Origin: Sinorhizobium kostiense
GTDB taxonomy: Bacteria > Pseudomonadota > Alphaproteobacteria > Rhizobiales > Rhizobiaceae
Length of the DNA stretch: 64,000 bases
Direction: 5' to 3'
Assembly (NCBI RefSeq): GCF_017874595.1
Contig: NZ_JAGILA010000011.1
Span: forward strand, 1-64,000
Position 1 is the stretch's first letter. Each line of letters opens with the position of its first letter. Under the pieces are notes generated by a model. It saw only the letters and a program-made list of their open reading frames with translations, searched no databases and had not been told where the DNA came from. The position numbers and the translations under genes were made by a program. Below, piece after piece: positions 53,045 through 62,263 of this stretch.

Positions 53045-54422
53045 CCCAGCTCGCCAGTTTGCGGTCCACCGTCTTGCGGGAAATGCCGAGACGCCGCGCC
53101 GCCTCCTCGCGCTGGCCCGAGCAACTCGCAAGGACGCCGAGTATGTGCCGGCGTTCGAATTCAGCGAGCGTCATGTCGCCGGAATTGGCCTGCGGGCTGA
53201 TCGAATAGCCGAAGCCGTCCGGGAAGCGGCCGAGGATCAGCGTCCGCTCGACCAGGTTTCGCAGCTCGCGCACATTGCCCGGCCAGTCATAGGCGGCGAG
53301 CGCCTGGCGTGTCTGAGGACCGATCGCGACCGCCGGCATGCCAAGTTGCCGCGCGAGTTTTGCCATGAAGAGATCGGCGAGTTCGAGGGCATCATCCTCG
53401 CGCTCCTTGAGTGGCGGCAGATGGATCTGCATGACGTTGATGCGGTAGAAGAGATCGGCCCGGAAGCGGCCCGCCTGCACTGCCTTTTCAAGCTCGGCAT
53501 TGGTGGCAAAAACGAAGCGCAGATCGACCGGGACCTCGCGCTCGGAACCGACGGGCCGCACCTTCCGGTCTTCGAGAACGCGCAGCAGTTTGCTCTGGGT
53601 CGCCGCTGGCAGTTCGCCGATCTCGTCGAGGAAGAGCGTGCCGCCGTGGGCATGCAGGAACAGACCCTCCCGATCGCGGGCCGCCCCGGTGAACGCGCCC
53701 TTCAAGTGGCCGAAAAGTTCGCTTTCGATCATGTCGGGCGGAATGGCGCCGCAATTGACCGGAACGAAAGGCTTGGCTGCACGATCGGAAAGCGCATGCA
53801 GCGAGCGCGCGGCCACTTCCTTGCCGGTACCGGATTGTCCGGTCAGCAGCACGGAGGTCGGCAGCGGCGCCACCTTCGCTATCGTTTCGCGGACGCGGGC
53901 AATGGCCGCCGATTCACCGATCAGGCGGTCGCGCAGAAGGATATGGTCGGACGTGGCCTTCAGCTCGTGACGCAGAACATAGTTCTCGCGCTTGAGGCGA
54001 AGCCGATCGAGGCAGCGCGCCACTGCATTGAGGATCTGGTTGGAACGGAAGGGCTTGGGGACGAAATCCACCACACCGGCGCGAAGCGCCTGGATCGCCG
54101 TATCGAGATCGGCATAGGCAGTCATCAGAATGGTATCGGCGAAGAAGCCGACCGCGCGCTGTTCGGCGAGCCATTCCACCCCGTTCTTGCGCGGCATGAT
54201 GTTGTCGAGGATGACTACGTCGTAGTGGTGCTGGTCGAGCTTGCGGGAAGCCTCGTCCGCGTCAGCGGCTTCCTCGATGCGCTTACAACGCGGTCCAAGG
54301 GTCCGGATGAGAAAGTTACGCATGCCAGGTTCGTCGTCGACGACCAGGATCGAAGCCTGGGCAAGCCAGGGCCCAAATTCCGGATCGATGGATGTATCCG
54401 TTGTGCTTCGCACTGCCTCCAT
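53037..54422 (-). CDS. NtrC/DctD-type sigma-54 response regulator
   Basis: A 461-aa activator with a receiver (DD at 29-30, D73, K in PKPF), an AAA+ domain with Walker A GQSGTGKE (195-202) and the sigma-54 contact loop GAFTGA (242-247), and a Fis-type C-terminal helix-turn-helix (REEAARRLGISRKTVDRKL). It is encoded directly before its kinase. The near-perfect sigma-54 promoter and two dyads before the OFA transporter gene are its likely targets. Confidence 0.94.
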   Translation of the reverse strand: MEAVRSTTDTSIDPEFGPWLAQASILVVDDEPGMRNFLIRTLGPRCKRIEEAADADEASRKLDQHHYDVVILDNIMPRKNGVEWLAEQRAVGFFADTILMTAYADLDTAIQALRAGVVDFVPKPFRSNQILNAVARCLDRLRLKRENYVLRHELKATSDHILLRDRLIGESAAIARVRETIAKVAPLPTSVLLTGQSGTGKEVAARSLHALSDRAAKPFVPVNCGAIPPDMIESELFGHLKGAFTGAARDREGLFLHAHGGTLFLDEIGELPAATQSKLLRVLEDRKVRPVGSEREVPVDLRFVFATNAELEKAVQAGRFRADLFYRINVMQIHLPPLKEREDDALELADLFMAKLARQLGMPAVAIGPQTRQALAAYDWPGNVRELRNLVERTLILGRFPDGFGYSISPQANSGDMTLAEFERRHILGVLASCSGQREEAARRLGISRKTVDRKLASWDD

Positions 54423-54768
54423 TCAGCTTTTGTCTCCTCCAATGCGGATAGGAAGCGCAAAAGGAAGCGAAAACACAATACCAAAGTTCTCAGCGGTCAA
54501 GAAAATGGATCCATGGCGAAACTCGCTTGATCGCATCCATCGAATGAAATGTTCACATTATCGGTATCGGGACCTGCAGCCAGGATGGATGCGACCGCAG
54601 TTCTGATTCTCTCAAGGCGGCGGGTCGTCGTGACGATCGCTCAAAAGCCGTTATGGGCACTTAGACAAATCGGAGTGGGCTTCCGTCGCACATTAAAGAT
54701 GAGTAAAGAAAGAAGGAATTGCCGAGGGCAGCCTCGCCCTTATCCCCCGAGCACTGGGCCCGCATTAA
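54423..54768. other. Divergent intergenic region
   Basis: About 345 bases lie between the divergent sigma-54 regulator and AraC genes. The frames here are antisense extensions of neighbours. It presumably holds both promoters; I could not assign a clear box or repeat. Confidence 0.4.
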
Positions 54769-55653
54769 ATGACGTTTCAACCACGGATGCAGAACAAGAT
54801 CTCCGGGTTCAAGATCCTCGGCGGATTGCATCGCCGGGAATGGAACGGGATAATCGCCGATGTCTGGGATGTAGAATGCGAGGCGCGGGCAGGCGGCTAC
54901 TATGTGTCCGACGATCCGCGCATGTTCATCGTTCTCGATGCGCAGGGTGGAAGCCGCTTAAACGTCAAGCTTTCCCCGGATGGGCGCGGCAGCGTGCAGA
55001 ATTATCGCGAGCAGAAGCTTTCTTACATTCCAGCAGGCATGGAGATTTGGGCCGACGTGGTCGACGTCCGATATATCCGCCACCTCGACCTGCATTTTAA
55101 CCTCGATGTTCTCAGCCGGCGCCTGATGGAGGGCCTGGACGCCGACCGATGCGACACCCCGCGGCTGATGTTTCACGACGAGCGAGTTCTTCAACTGGCG
55201 CAGATGATTGCTGCCGAATGCCTCAATCCGCAGCCACTGCACGATCTCTATGGCGACGGGCTGACGCTGGCCCTGTTTATCGACCTGATGAAGCTAAACC
55301 GTAGTGATCCGCGCAAGCGCAGCCCACTCGCCGCCTGGCAGTTGCGCCGCACCGTTGATTACATTGAGGAGAATATCGGCCGCAATATCCGGCTGGAGGA
55401 ACTGGCTTCCCTCGCAGGGCTGTCGCAATCGCATTTCAGCCACGCGTTCAAGGCTTCGACCGGTATGGCACCACACCAGTGGCAGACCAATTCGAGGATT
55501 GAGCGGGCCAAGCAGATGCTGTTGGAGAACGAGGCGCCGCTGACGGCCGTTGCCGTTGAGACCGGCTTTTCGGATCAGGCGCATTTCACGCGGGTATTCC
55601 GCAAGGTCGTGGGTACCAGCCCTGCGCTGTGGAAACGAAGCCGGTTGGCCTGA
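54769..55653 (+). CDS. AraC-family regulator, likely siderophore-uptake activator
   Basis: A 294-aa protein with a C-terminal AraC double helix-turn-helix (RNIRLEELASLAGLSQSHFSHAFKASTGMAPHQW, then ETGFSDQAHFTRVFRKVVGTSPALWKR). The N-terminal half is a cupin-like ligand domain, poorly conserved. Two starts are close (54769, 54787). The TonB-dependent receptor gene follows on the same strand after 170 bases, an arrangement seen for AraC activators of siderophore uptake in rhizobia. Ligand and targets are inferred. Confidence 0.9.
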   Translation: MTFQPRMQNKISGFKILGGLHRREWNGIIADVWDVECEARAGGYYVSDDPRMFIVLDAQGGSRLNVKLSPDGRGSVQNYREQKLSYIPAGMEIWADVVDVRYIRHLDLHFNLDVLSRRLMEGLDADRCDTPRLMFHDERVLQLAQMIAAECLNPQPLHDLYGDGLTLALFIDLMKLNRSDPRKRSPLAAWQLRRTVDYIEENIGRNIRLEELASLAGLSQSHFSHAFKASTGMAPHQWQTNSRIERAKQMLLENEAPLTAVAVETGFSDQAHFTRVFRKVVGTSPALWKRSRLA

Positions 55654-55703
55654 GCAATTTGTCGATCATGCGCCTTCGTTCGCAGTGAATAGCCCAGGAT
55701 CAT

Positions 55704-55717
55704 TCAACTTTCGTTGA
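55704..55717. promoter_or_regulatory. Small dyad before the siderophore receptor gene
   Basis: TCAACTTTCGTTGA has perfect TCAAC/GTTGA arms. It lies about 110 bases before the receptor start, in a position where the AraC regulator could bind; this is weak evidence. Confidence 0.35.
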
Positions 55718-55742
55718 TTACGACAAGCGTCGGCATAATAGT

Positions 55743-55757
55743 TGATATAATCACTCA
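55743..55757. promoter_or_regulatory. IRO-box-like site (RirA)
   Basis: TGA-N9-TCA fits the short iron-responsive operator pattern of the rhizobial iron regulator RirA. It lies about 70 bases before the receptor start. The pattern is short and can occur by chance. Confidence 0.4.
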
Positions 55758-55824
55758 CCTTATCAGGTTTAAGAGCCGCACATCATCCGGGGGCCCGGCA
55801 CGATCGTTCGGCATGGGGCGATGA

Positions 55825-58023
55825 GTGACTATGGTAAGTTGCAGGGCGGCACGGTTGACGGGATGGCTGGCAGGGGTCGCAAGCACCGTGCTTGTGGCAG
55901 CGGGTGCGGCGTTCGCGCAGGATGCGCCGGCAACAATCCTCGAAAAAATCGAGGTCCAGGGCAAGTCCGCCGAAGATGACGCTACCGGACCCGTCGAGGG
56001 TTATGTCGCCAGGGCGACGACGACCGGCACGAAATCGGTCACCCCGGTGACCGAAATTCCGCAGTCCGTCTCCGTCATCGGACGCGAAGAGCTCGATGAT
56101 CGCGGTGTCGTAAACAAGGTCGACGAGGCGCTACGCTATACGCCTGGCGTTGCCGCGGAGCCGTTCGGGACCGATACCGATACGGATTGGTTCTATCTTC
56201 GCGGCTTCGACGCGACGCAAACGGGCGTCTTCCTCGATGCGCTTACGCTTTTCAGCTTCGGCTTCGGCGGCTTCCAGATCGATCCGTTCATGCTGGAGCG
56301 CGTCGAGGTGCTGAAGGGGCCGGCGTCGGTGCTCTATGGCGGGTCCAATCCCGGCGGCATCATCAGCTTGATCAGCAAGCGGCCGGTGGAGGAGCAGCAC
56401 TACTACGCCGAGATCGGCATCAACAGCGATGGCAATGCCTTCGGCGGCTTCGACGTCAACGATAAGCTGAACGAGGACGGCACGATCCGCTACCGCGTCA
56501 CCGGAAAGATCGCTGGCGGCGTCAATTACACCGATTTTTCCGAGGATCTGCGCGGCATGATCCTGCCGCAGATTACTTACGCTCCGGATGATGCGACGAG
56601 CCTGTCTCTCTATGCGTTGCTGCAGGGCCTCGACCAGGTTCACGTAGGCAACGGTTTCCTGCCTTACGAGGGCACCGTGGTTGACGCGTCTTTCGGTAAG
56701 ATCGACCGAGACGCATTTTATGGAGAACCGGACCTCGACGAAGGCACCTATGTCCAGCAGATGATTGGCTACGAAGCCGAGCATGAACTGGAGAATGGCT
56801 GGAGCCTGAAGCAGAACGCCCGCTACAGCCACCTCTACAAACATGAGCAAGGCCCCTACACCTTCGGCTGGGTCGGTGGTGCGCCGACTGGCCCGGATTA
56901 TCTGCTCAATCGCATCGGTTTCGAGGCGACGTCCAAAGTCGACGCCTTCGCTATCGACAATCGTGCCGAGAACGAATTCGAACTGGGCGGCGCGAACCAT
57001 GCATTCCTCGCCGGGCTCGATTACAAGCACTATCGACTCGACCACGTTCAGGCCTGCTGCGGAGCGACGCCGATCAGCGCCACGAACCCCGTCTACGGTG
57101 TGCCGCAGGACGCGAACTTCGTCTATCTCGATCAAGTCCTGACGCAGCAGCAGCTCGGTATCTATACCCAGGATCAGATCCGCTTCGGCGACGGCTGGCT
57201 GGTGACGCTCAACGGACGCTACGACTATGTCGACACGGACTCCGATGCGGCTATCGGTACAAGCTACCAGGCTCATGATGCGGCACTCAGCGGTCGCGCC
57301 GGCCTTGCTTACGAGTTCGAAAACGGCGTGACGCCCTACGTCAGTGCCGCGACGTTCTTCAACCCGCTCGTCGGTACCCGTACGACGGATCCGAGCGATC
57401 CCACAAATCCGGCAAAGATGGCCAGTCTGGAGCCGGAGGAGGGCTATCAGTATGAAGCAGGCGTCAAGTACGAGCCGGACTTCGTCGACGGCTTGCTGAC
57501 GGCGTCCCTCTACCAGATCACCAAGCAGAATGTTTCCGTGGCGGTGCCGGGCTTCTTCGTGAATGCTCAGCTCGGCGAAGTTCGCTCGACGGGTTTCGAA
57601 CTCGAGGGCAAGTTCAACGTCGCGAACGACTGGAAGGTGATCGCCGCGTTCTCCTACACCGATATGGAAGTCACCGAGGATCTGAACCCCGCCCTCATAG
57701 GTAAGACCCCGGTCATCGTGCCTGACACACAGGCTTCGCTGTGGGTGGACTACACGGTGCCCGATGGCGCCTTCGAGGGACTGAGCCTCGGCGCGGGCGT
57801 GCGCTATCAAGGCGGATCCTGGGCCGATGCGCTGAACACGCTGAAGGTGCCATCCGCGACCTTGGTCGATGCGGCAATCCGCTACGAGAAGGACGATTGG
57901 GCGGCTTCCCTGAATGTGGCGAACCTCCTCGACAGGGAATACGTCAAGGGATGCCAGGGCGTCTCGGTCTGCGGTTACGGCGAAAGCAGGACCTTCACGC
58001 TGAAACTCAGCAAGTTCTGGTAG
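55825..58023 (+). CDS. TonB-dependent siderophore receptor (FhuA-like)
   Basis: A 732-aa outer-membrane receptor with a signal peptide ending near GAAFAQD, a plug domain (VTEIPQSVSVIGREELDDRG, LRYTPGV, GPASVLYGGSNPGGIISLISKRP) and a 22-strand barrel ending in the aromatic FW required for assembly. The plug motifs are typical of hydroxamate siderophore receptors such as FhuA and FoxA. The start is GTG at 55825 (GGGG upstream) or ATG at 55831. It follows an AraC gene and precedes an ABC exporter gene. Confidence 0.92.
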   Translation: MTMVSCRAARLTGWLAGVASTVLVAAGAAFAQDAPATILEKIEVQGKSAEDDATGPVEGYVARATTTGTKSVTPVTEIPQSVSVIGREELDDRGVVNKVDEALRYTPGVAAEPFGTDTDTDWFYLRGFDATQTGVFLDALTLFSFGFGGFQIDPFMLERVEVLKGPASVLYGGSNPGGIISLISKRPVEEQHYYAEIGINSDGNAFGGFDVNDKLNEDGTIRYRVTGKIAGGVNYTDFSEDLRGMILPQITYAPDDATSLSLYALLQGLDQVHVGNGFLPYEGTVVDASFGKIDRDAFYGEPDLDEGTYVQQMIGYEAEHELENGWSLKQNARYSHLYKHEQGPYTFGWVGGAPTGPDYLLNRIGFEATSKVDAFAIDNRAENEFELGGANHAFLAGLDYKHYRLDHVQACCGATPISATNPVYGVPQDANFVYLDQVLTQQQLGIYTQDQIRFGDGWLVTLNGRYDYVDTDSDAAIGTSYQAHDAALSGRAGLAYEFENGVTPYVSAATFFNPLVGTRTTDPSDPTNPAKMASLEPEEGYQYEAGVKYEPDFVDGLLTASLYQITKQNVSVAVPGFFVNAQLGEVRSTGFELEGKFNVANDWKVIAAFSYTDMEVTEDLNPALIGKTPVIVPDTQASLWVDYTVPDGAFEGLSLGAGVRYQGGSWADALNTLKVPSATLVDAAIRYEKDDWAASLNVANLLDREYVKGCQGVSVCGYGESRTFTLKLSKFW

Positions 58024-58059
58024 TGTCGAGCTCTGGAGTTTAGTTTAAAAGGCCACTCC

Positions 58060-58081
58060 GGGACCGGTTGATACCGGTCCC
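58060..58081. terminator. Hairpin after the receptor gene
   Basis: A perfect nine-base stem GGGACCGGT/ACCGGTCCC with a TGAT loop lies 37 bases after the receptor stop. It lacks a T-tract, so it is a weak or factor-dependent terminator candidate. Confidence 0.45.
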
Positions 58082-58102
58082 TCATCGCTAATTGCAAGAG
58101 GG

Positions 58103-59914
58103 TTGAACCCGCCCCTGATCTCGCGCATCAAGCTTCCATGCTCTCGCTCCGACCCATCGAGGAACCCATCCTTGCCCGCCTTGTTGAAGCGTTTTGCCGC
58201 CTATTATCGGCCACATCGGAAATTGTTCCTGCTGGATTTCTGCAGTGCCGTCGTCTCTGGCCTTCTTGAGCTGGCCTTTCCGGTGGCAGTGACCCTCTTC
58301 GTGGATCGGTTGCTTCCAACGGGGGAGTGGGGGCTGATATCGCTCGCCACCCTGGGGCTGTTTCTGGTCTTTCTCATGAACGCCGGCTTGCAGGTCGTTG
58401 TCACCTACTGGGGACATATGCTGGGCATCAACATAGAAACGGAGATGCGCCGCAAGGCATTCGACCACTTGCAGAAGCTCTCCTTCGGGTTTTTCGACAA
58501 CCTGAAGACGGGTCATCTGGTCGCCCGTCTGACCAAGGATTTGGAGGAGATCGGCGAGGTTGCACATCACGGTCCGGAGGACGTTTTCATCGCCGTGATG
58601 ACGTTGGTCGGCGCCTTTATCGTCATGCTCTGGGTGCATCCGGCGCTAGCGATCATCACGGGCGCGGTCGTACCGATTGCCGCGGTGGCCACGACCTACT
58701 ATGGCGGGCGCATGACAAACACCTGGCACGGGCTTTACAACAGCGTCGCGGACTTCAACGCTCGGATCGAGGAAAATGTCGGCGGCATCCGGGTTGTGCA
58801 GGCCTTTGCCAATGAGAACCACGAGCGTCGGCTCTTTGCGGAAGAGAACCGCAACTATCGAGCGACCAAGTTGCAGGCCTACAAGCTGATGGCCGCGTCC
58901 TCCTCGCTGAGTTATCTATCGATGCGGTTCGTTCAGGTCGTCGTAATGCTGGCGGGCAGCTATTTCGTTCTGCGCGGCGAACTTTCGGCGGGCGGGTTCG
59001 TGGGTTTCCTTTTGCTGGTCGGCGTTTTCTTCCGGCCCATCGAGAAGATCAACTCCGTCATCGAGAGCTATCCCAAGGGCCTCGCCGGCTTTGAGCGCTA
59101 CATCGCGTTCCTCGATACCCGTCCGGACATCGCCGATCGGAGCGGGGCGCGGGCCGTCGCGCGGCTGGAAGGCACAGTCAGCTACGAAGGCGTCCGCTTC
59201 GGCTATCAGGACGGGCATGTGCTTCTTGATGGATTGAACCTATCGATCAGAGCCGGCGACACGGTGGCTCTGGTGGGATCGTCGGGAGCAGGCAAGACAA
59301 CGCTCTGCTCGCTGTTGCCGCGCTTCTATGAAATCTCCGCCGGGTCGATTCGCATCGATGGCATCGACATACGCGACATGACGCTGGCGTCGCTACGCAG
59401 CAATATCGGCATTGTCCAACAGGATATCTTTCTCTTTGCCGGAACGATTCGCGAGAACATCGCCTACGGTCGACTCGACGCAAGCGAGGCGGAGATCGTC
59501 GAAGCGGCACGTCGGGCCCGCCTCGACACGCTCATCGAATCCTTGCCGCTCGGCCTCGACACCGTCATTGGCGAGCGTGGCGTCAAGTTGTCGGGAGGAC
59601 AGAAGCAGCGGCTTTCCATTGCCCGCATTTTCCTGAAGAATCCGGCGATCCTCATCCTCGACGAGGCAACCTCGGCGCTGGACGGTGAAACCGAGCGGGC
59701 CATCCAACAGTCGCTCACTGAACTGTCCGTGGGCCGCACCACACTGGTGATTGCCCATCGCCTTTCGACCATCATGCACGCCGACCGAGTGCTCGTTGTG
59801 GAAGCCGGGAAAATTGTCGAAGAAGGGACGCACGCCACCCTTCTCCAACTCAACGACGGGCGCTACCGCAGGCTGTACGAGGCGCAATTCGGCCGGTCGG
59901 CACAAGCAACTTAG
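58103..59914 (+). CDS. ABC transporter, fused permease-ATPase (exporter type)
   Basis: A half-transporter of up to 603 aa with an exporter-type membrane domain (six helices in the first 320 residues) and an ATPase domain with Walker A GSSGAGKTT, signature LSGGQKQRL and Walker B ILILDEATSALD. It resembles lipid A/multidrug exporters and siderophore-linked exporters. No in-frame ATG lies near the N-terminus; TTG at 58172 (after GAGG) is the best start, TTG at 58103 an alternative. It lies 80 bases downstream of the receptor gene and may export or handle a siderophore, which is inference. Confidence 0.88.
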   Translation: MNPPLISRIKLPCSRSDPSRNPSLPALLKRFAAYYRPHRKLFLLDFCSAVVSGLLELAFPVAVTLFVDRLLPTGEWGLISLATLGLFLVFLMNAGLQVVVTYWGHMLGINIETEMRRKAFDHLQKLSFGFFDNLKTGHLVARLTKDLEEIGEVAHHGPEDVFIAVMTLVGAFIVMLWVHPALAIITGAVVPIAAVATTYYGGRMTNTWHGLYNSVADFNARIEENVGGIRVVQAFANENHERRLFAEENRNYRATKLQAYKLMAASSSLSYLSMRFVQVVVMLAGSYFVLRGELSAGGFVGFLLLVGVFFRPIEKINSVIESYPKGLAGFERYIAFLDTRPDIADRSGARAVARLEGTVSYEGVRFGYQDGHVLLDGLNLSIRAGDTVALVGSSGAGKTTLCSLLPRFYEISAGSIRIDGIDIRDMTLASLRSNIGIVQQDIFLFAGTIRENIAYGRLDASEAEIVEAARRARLDTLIESLPLGLDTVIGERGVKLSGGQKQRLSIARIFLKNPAILILDEATSALDGETERAIQQSLTELSVGRTTLVIAHRLSTIMHADRVLVVEAGKIVEEGTHATLLQLNDGRYRRLYEAQFGRSAQAT

Positions 59915-60133
59915 GCTTTTACGGACATGTGCCGGGTATCCTTGCCCATGAACACCCAAAGATGCAGAACACCGGCAGGCAGAGCAGGCAGAGAAGGAAT
60001 CCCTGGATTGGAATTTGTGGAGAGGGCCCTGTTAGCAGTTCTGGCGCGGCGCGGCGTATCTGGCTGAACGAGCCAATCGCCGCCGGTTCACCACCCCAGG
60101 TCCAGCGGCAGTCACCCCCCTGTATGACGAAGG

Positions 60134-60922
60134 CTATTCTTGTGCTGTCAACGCTTTGAGCGCACGCTCATGCAGAGCCTCATTTGCGGACGCCAGAATG
60201 TGGCCGCCGCCTTCCGGGCGCTCGCCTGCCAATCCGGTTACAACACCGCCCGCTTGCTCGATCATCGGTATCAATGGCACGATGTCGTAGGGCTGCAGCT
60301 CCAGTTCCAGGCAGATATCGATCTGACCCGCTGCGAGCATGGCGAAGGCATAGCATTCGCCGCCGTAACGCGTCATCCGGACGCGGTCGCGAAGGCGTTC
60401 GAAGTGGACGTCCGGGAAATCCCCGTACCGCTCGGGAGAGTTCGTGTGCAGGATTGCTCGCGACAAATCTGTCGTGGACCCGGTCCTCATGCGCCGGGTA
60501 CCTGACGAGTCCTGCGCCCACGCTCCTTGCTGGTCGCCCCAGAAGCGTTCTTTGGTGAAGGGCTGGCTCATCATGCCCATGACGCTGCGGCCCTCCAGCG
60601 TCAGACCGATCAGCGTTCCCCAGACCGGGATGCCGCAGATGAAGGGTCTCGTGCCATCGACCGGATCAATGACCCACTTCCACGGTCCGGTGCCAGTCTC
60701 CCCGTACTCTTCGCCGAGGATCGCGTGATCCGGGTACTCCGACGAAATCAACTCGCGCAGGACCCTTTCGGCTTCCCGGTCGGCCAAAGTCACCGGATCA
60801 AAGCGATAGCCGGGCCTGAACTTCCCCTCGACGTCGAGCTCGGTGCGAAAGCGAGGCAGAGTTTCCCTGGAAGCCGCGTCGGCAAGCCGATGGAGAAACG
60901 AAACTGGGGGAAGCTCGGTCAT
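60134..60922 (-). CDS. hisN: Histidinol-phosphatase (inositol monophosphatase fold)
   Basis: A 262-aa phosphatase with the IMPase metal motifs GEEYGE (near 70), WVIDPVDGTRPFICG and a late YDIVPLIPMIEQAGG. The DPVDGTRPF variant is characteristic of HisN-type histidinol-phosphatases, which complete histidine synthesis in many alphaproteobacteria. It stands alone. An inositol or other sugar-phosphate phosphatase is less likely but not excluded. Confidence 0.9.
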   Translation of the reverse strand: MTELPPVSFLHRLADAASRETLPRFRTELDVEGKFRPGYRFDPVTLADREAERVLRELISSEYPDHAILGEEYGETGTGPWKWVIDPVDGTRPFICGIPVWGTLIGLTLEGRSVMGMMSQPFTKERFWGDQQGAWAQDSSGTRRMRTGSTTDLSRAILHTNSPERYGDFPDVHFERLRDRVRMTRYGGECYAFAMLAAGQIDICLELELQPYDIVPLIPMIEQAGGVVTGLAGERPEGGGHILASANEALHERALKALTAQE

Positions 60923-61375
60923 CGAAGTGATCCTATCCTACGTAATAGACTGCAGTCAGAAGAGGTTGGCGGCGGTGGGGAGGAACCCGCCGCCGCCTGC
61001 CACCTTTTGCGATTTGGCAACGTACAGCAGGTGGCAATCGAGTTTCCTATTTCCCCTCGAAAAGAGACACCATTGCCTCTCTCTTGAGGGCGGCCTGAAG
61101 CTCGTAAAGGGAAGCGAGCTGGGCGGAGAAGCCTCCCAGAAGCGGGAGTAACCAAAGGCCAAGGGAGGAGAGAAGACATAGCGCAACCGGGACGGCCTGC
61201 GAATTGATCCTGTGAGGTTTCAAGTTTTCCTCCCCCGCTCTTGTCGAACTCAAGATAGGGCATTCGGGGGCGCGGATCGCTTTCTCATCCTGAAGATACA
61301 TGACGCAATGAGACGCACTGCCAACGGTCTGTTGCGAATGGTGACCCGAGTGATCCCCGTCGCTGCGACCGGGAA
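60923..61375. other. Intergenic stretch around a small gene
   Basis: About 450 bases between hisN and the isomerase gene. It contains only the small TTG-start frame at 61047-61223. Other frames are overlapping shadows without start signals. Confidence 0.4.
61047..61223 (-). CDS. Small membrane protein, 58 aa, TTG start
   Basis: A 58-aa protein read from TTG at 61223, preceded by a strong GGGGGAGG at ideal spacing. It reads MKPHRINSQ, then one hydrophobic helix (AVPVALCLLSSLGLWLLPLL) and an amphipathic C-terminal part ending in LFEGK. The longer frame starting at 61301 has no ribosome binding site. Single-helix proteins of this size are often missed by gene callers. Function unknown. Confidence 0.5.
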   Translation of the reverse strand: MKPHRINSQAVPVALCLLSSLGLWLLPLLGGFSAQLASLYELQAALKREAMVSLFEGK

Positions 61376-62257
61376 TCAGCCTGCAACGAGCATCGACATC
61401 AGTGCGTGCAGTTCACGCGCCACGTCGTAGCTGTTTTGCTGCTGTTGTTTTCGGCAGAAGAGCTCGCAACTCCACCAGCCGTCGTAACCGGTCGCCTTGA
61501 CCGCGTCAGCCCAGAGCTTCAGGTCGATTGCGCCTGCGCCCGTCGGGACATCTCTCAAGACCACTTCGTTTGGAATGCCACCGGAAAAAGGTAATGAGTC
61601 GCACACGTGGATGCCATAGATGATGCCCTTGTCGAGTCGCGCGACGTCGTCGGGAGTGTCTCCGGACGTGTAGCAGTGCCAAAAATCGATCACCATCCGA
61701 ACGTTGTCGCGCTCGGCGCGATCGATGGTCTCAAGTTGCCTTTCAATCGTGTTGAGCGGCGTCCAGGAAAGCGCCTCGAGGTACAGGAGAAGCCCATGGC
61801 TGCGGGCGAGGTCGGCGATTTCGGCGAGGTTTCTTGCGGTCAGGGAAATTTGCTCCTCGAGCGTTCGGCCCAGCAATCCGCTGTAAAGATCCACAGGGCT
61901 GCCTTGCCGGTGACGCAGCACGGCTTCCACATTGACGGGGCCTGTCAGCACCTGAACCCCTTTCGCCCCGGCCACGGAAGCGAGACGGAAGAGCTCTTCC
62001 GCTTCTCGCATGAGTTCCTTCCTCGCCTCGCCCTGCCGCTCTATGTCGATCAGGAAGCCCATGCCCGGAATGTTGACGCCCTGGAGCAGCCCAGCCAACT
62101 CCGCCTCGGAAAAGCCTACATCCAGAAAAGCCCTGAGCTTGGTCGCCGAAGCTTCAATCCCGTCGAAGCCGACGCCTTCCGCGATGTCGAGATCCATCGC
62201 GAGAGTCGCGTGTTTTGCCACAAGCGAGTGCAGCAGGAGCTGGTTCGGTTTGGTCAT
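61376..62257 (-). CDS. Sugar phosphate isomerase/epimerase (TIM barrel)
   Basis: A 293-aa xylose-isomerase-like TIM-barrel protein, as in IolE/IolI. Probable metal ligands are E in YLEALSW, D in VIDFWHCY, H in HVCDSLP and a C-terminal E in WWSCELF. It should isomerise, epimerise or dehydrate a sugar or inositol derivative. AAGGTGA precedes the start. It lies six bases after the Gfo/Idh/MocA gene, with which it forms an operon. Confidence 0.88.
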   Translation of the reverse strand: MTKPNQLLLHSLVAKHATLAMDLDIAEGVGFDGIEASATKLRAFLDVGFSEAELAGLLQGVNIPGMGFLIDIERQGEARKELMREAEELFRLASVAGAKGVQVLTGPVNVEAVLRHRQGSPVDLYSGLLGRTLEEQISLTARNLAEIADLARSHGLLLYLEALSWTPLNTIERQLETIDRAERDNVRMVIDFWHCYTSGDTPDDVARLDKGIIYGIHVCDSLPFSGGIPNEVVLRDVPTGAGAIDLKLWADAVKATGYDGWWSCELFCRKQQQQNSYDVARELHALMSMLVAG

Positions 62258-62263
62258 TGATTG

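Noticed and set aside
51314-54530. Two long plus-strand frames (466 and 548 aa)
   Set aside because: Both are antisense shadows of the sensor kinase and the NtrC-type regulator.
56131-57810. 559-aa minus-strand frame
   Set aside because: Antisense to the TonB-dependent receptor; composition follows the receptor codons.
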